This document shows, in pieces, positions 61,724 to 64,000 of a stretch of DNA of 64,000 bases (within the stretch, counting starts at the first letter, position 1; each line of letters starts with the position of its first letter). The notes below the pieces were generated by a model. The model was not told the DNA's origin. It ran no database searches and saw only the letters and a list, made by a program, of their open reading frames with translations. Location of the stretch: contig NW_026516718.1 of the NCBI RefSeq assembly GCF_025766255.1, positions 225,829-289,828 on the forward strand. The letters are read 5' to 3'. This DNA comes from Zychaea mexicana. Taxonomy: Eukaryota; Mucoromycota; Mucoromycetes; Mucorales; Lichtheimiaceae. The position numbers and the translations under genes are program-made.

Positions 61724-64000
61724 ATTGAAAACCACTGCCCGTCGGACGTCTATAGTTGAACAAAAACATCATAGCAAGCCAAGATTCTGCTTAGAACGAT
61801 AGAATTTGAGAATGTAACGTCTATGTATCTATAAGCTACAGTAGTGATCTCAAATCATACCGAAACACACAGAGCATGACATAGAGAATAGTCTCTACTA
61901 TTGTATTTTCGATATCTTGCTCTCATAACTAATAAACACTACTATTGATGATACCATTGATACTTCTAAAAAAGTAAGGAGTGATATCATAGGAGAAGCT
62001 CCTCTAGCTCTTCTTTCAAAAAGCGCTTATCATGCCGCAAAACATCAGTACAATCCATTATCATGATATAGAGTGGTTTGATCTTTTATCTGAAAGAGTT
62101 TGCATTGGCTAAAATTCAGAACAATTGTATACAGCCGGCGTTCACTGTACGGTGACAATTTACATATGCACATTTGTGCTTCATTTAACTTTTATGCTTC
62201 AGTGATTGTGGGGTTGTAGTTTCAGCTGAGCACTTCTGCTTAAGTTTCACTGCAGAACGATGTGGGGGAATTATATTTAGCTTAAACTGTCGCTGTATCC
62301 TCGTGGCAAGGTGGATATCGAGAGGGCAAGACAAGAAGCGTCGCGCTGTTGTTGTCTGTACTATCATTTGAAACTTGAGCTTAAGGGTATGGTACTTGAC
62401 AATAATAATCTTAAAAGCTGGTAGATGTGTAGCTGAGAAAAGTTGTTTATCGGCCTGTTTAATTGTCACATCATGTTTGTCGCGTGAAGCTGCAAATAAC
62501 GTGCATTTACTATTTGTTATTTATCCATACATGCGCATGGCGTACTTCATTACCATCTTCATTGAAAGAGGGAGTGGTGCAGAACTGCATATCCAACAGA
62601 AGCAGTATCGTCCATTCTAGGATACGATTATGGGTACACCAACCCAAATCACAAGGGGCAGCTTTGAGAAGTTTGCTGTTCAAGCGGCGGCCAATCAGAA
62701 TCGATAAGAATTCCCATGGTTATAAAGTCCGGCTATCTCAGCTCAGTTGCCTTTTCGCTTCTCTTTCCCTTATCTCCATGCTTTTCTATTTCGCGCAGTC
62801 GTAATCGTCATAAACGCGGCCTTAAGCCAATCACAGGTAAATTCCTTTATAACACTGCTTCTGCTGCTTTACACACGCTCACACCTGTGTTTCAGCTGTG
62901 AATAACCGTAGTGGCCTTTTTCAAAGGTCCACCAACTTTTTGAATGTGTCGGTAGTGTTTCTGGGCACGTTTGCAGGTTCGACTCCTGGCTTGACACAAA
63001 GGTGGGCGCTACGTCGAGGTCTATTGTTCATTTTGGGAGACCATTAGTCGCATCGGCCCCGCGAAGAAGAGCTCGATCACCTTCAGTGGCTATCCTGAAC
63101 GATCGGGTCCCGCCTTGGACGATCACAAGCGTGTCTGTTGTAGCCTGGACTTGCCGTACTCTCCGGAGTATGGTGGGTCTGTCAGATAGTCCTGAAATAA
63201 CGCTTGAGGAATTGACGGAAAAAGGAATTGACGGAAAAGGCATTGGCATTGGTGCCATTCCTGAAGGCTTGCCGGAAGGCTTGCTGGAAGGATTGGCGGT
63301 GTAGGTTCCAGCTTCGAGCTGGGACTGAGGCTGTGGTGGACATGGAGGTTGAAATGTGCTTTGTGCCTTTTCTCAACCTCCTTCTTTCTCGTTTATTGTC
63401 AAACTAATGGACGAGAGAACTGCCAATGCCTTCTTCTTTTTTTTCAGCTGACACTTTTTTGACCTTTGTTAATTTTCTTACATTCTTTGAAATAATAAAG
63501 AGCTCTTCCATCTGTTTCCCTTTACAAATATTTCGTTTTTTAATAGCGTGTATCGCGCGAGCTTTTGTCGCTTTGTTGTAATAGACGTTTGCGATGGCAA
63601 CTGAGGCATAAGTGACCGCTAAGAGTCGTTGCTATAATAGTATGGCCTGTTCTCGCTGTTGCCCAACACAAAGTACTTATTAACGGCGTACTGATGGGAT
63701 CGTAACTCCTGATCCCCACATGGACTCTGTGACCGAGTTGCCATCGCTGGCTTCACTGAAAGACACTTTGCAAGTAAATCGAAGCGAAGCCCTCCAAGCA
63801 CGCAATCTCGCGACAGCAGTTCATGAATCTACCTCAGCACTCGATCGGCTACACAGATATTTAGAGCAGTTCCTGGCAGTCCGCGTCGAAGCATACGCGC
63901 AACAGGGCAAAGTCACTAAGGTGTATAGTGATGCCCTATTCTTTGTCGACAACTTCCCCGGCTATTTGAGGACATATAATATCGCCACACGTATTTTTGA
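61724..64000 (+). repeat. Long direct repeat, copy 2 (truncated by window edge)
   Basis: Second copy of 57249-59535, offset 4475 bp at its start and 4465 bp at its end because of small deletions. It runs to the last base of the window, so its true right end is unknown. Confidence 0.95.
63720..64000 (+). CDS. Hypothetical protein in the duplicated segment (copy 2, partial)
   Basis: Same open frame as at 59255, with no base change over 281 bp; the 3' end is beyond the window. Confidence 0.3.
   Translation, partial: MDSVTELPSLASLKDTLQVNRSEALQARNLATAVHESTSALDRLHRYLEQFLAVRVEAYAQQGKVTKVYSDALFFVDNFPGYLRTYNIATRIF

Noticed and set aside
57249..64000. Interpretation as a complete LTR retrotransposon
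   Set aside because: Only about 2.2 kb lies between the copies, no reverse transcriptase, integrase or protease motif is visible, and the right end is not in the window.

Overview
The window looks like nuclear DNA of a filamentous fungus, most probably a Mucoromycota (Mucorales-like) species. Genes are dense and split by many short introns, nearly all GT-AG and about 50-110 bp. The proteins are typically fungal: a copper-fist regulator, a fungal SPX phosphate transporter and a Boi-type SH3-SAM-PH protein. The interspersed repeat relics also fit this group. The genus is an inference and cannot be settled from the sequence alone.

Fourteen protein-coding genes can be assembled exon by exon with reading frame kept across every junction. 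In order: copper-fist transcription factor (+, 500-1869), calmodulin (+, 2117-3028), SPX-domain phosphate permease (-, 3137-5746), SH3-SAM-PH-CH polarity scaffold (+, 8590-11719), MFS transporter (-, 12568-14237), small secreted GPI-type protein (+, 15666-16396), DUF726/TMCO4-like hydrolase (+, 26877-31326), enoyl-CoA hydratase/3-hydroxyisobutyryl-CoA hydrolase-like mitochondrial protein (-, 34546-36978), four-finger C2H2 factor (+, 38985-39873), TMEM33/Pom33-like membrane protein (-, 40498-41326), M1 zinc aminopeptidase (-, 42443-46505), complex I 51-kDa subunit (-, 47948-49953), four-LIM paxillin-like protein (+, 50230-51955) and long-chain acyl-CoA synthetase (-, 52352-54831). They form no single pathway. 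This is a normal mixed euchromatic block; NDUFV1 and the LIM gene share a 276-bp divergent promoter.

Two stretches are repeat-rich. Between 16.4 and 26.9 kb lie a decayed DDE transposase with all three acidic motifs still visible, a 177-bp tandem repeat of about 3.4 copies, a decayed Helitron Rep segment with its His-x-His motif, and, fused directly to it on the same strand, about 755 bp of internal 18S rRNA gene sequence. From 55.4 kb to the right edge lie a decayed Fanzor/TnpB-like nuclease relic, a 14-bp-stem hairpin, and a direct duplication in which at least 2.28 kb at 57249-59535 recurs at 61724-64000 with about 99% identity by eye. The second copy runs off the window.

The most interesting points are the Helitron/18S chimera, the Fanzor-like relic whose last RuvC Asp appears to be Asn, the recent 4.5-kb duplication, a His-rich KHEG repeat inserted in the aminopeptidase, very small exons (1 codon, 9 nt and 18 nt) placed at functional motifs, the loss of a catalytic Asp in the HIBCH-like protein, and the CH domain added to a Boi-type scaffold.
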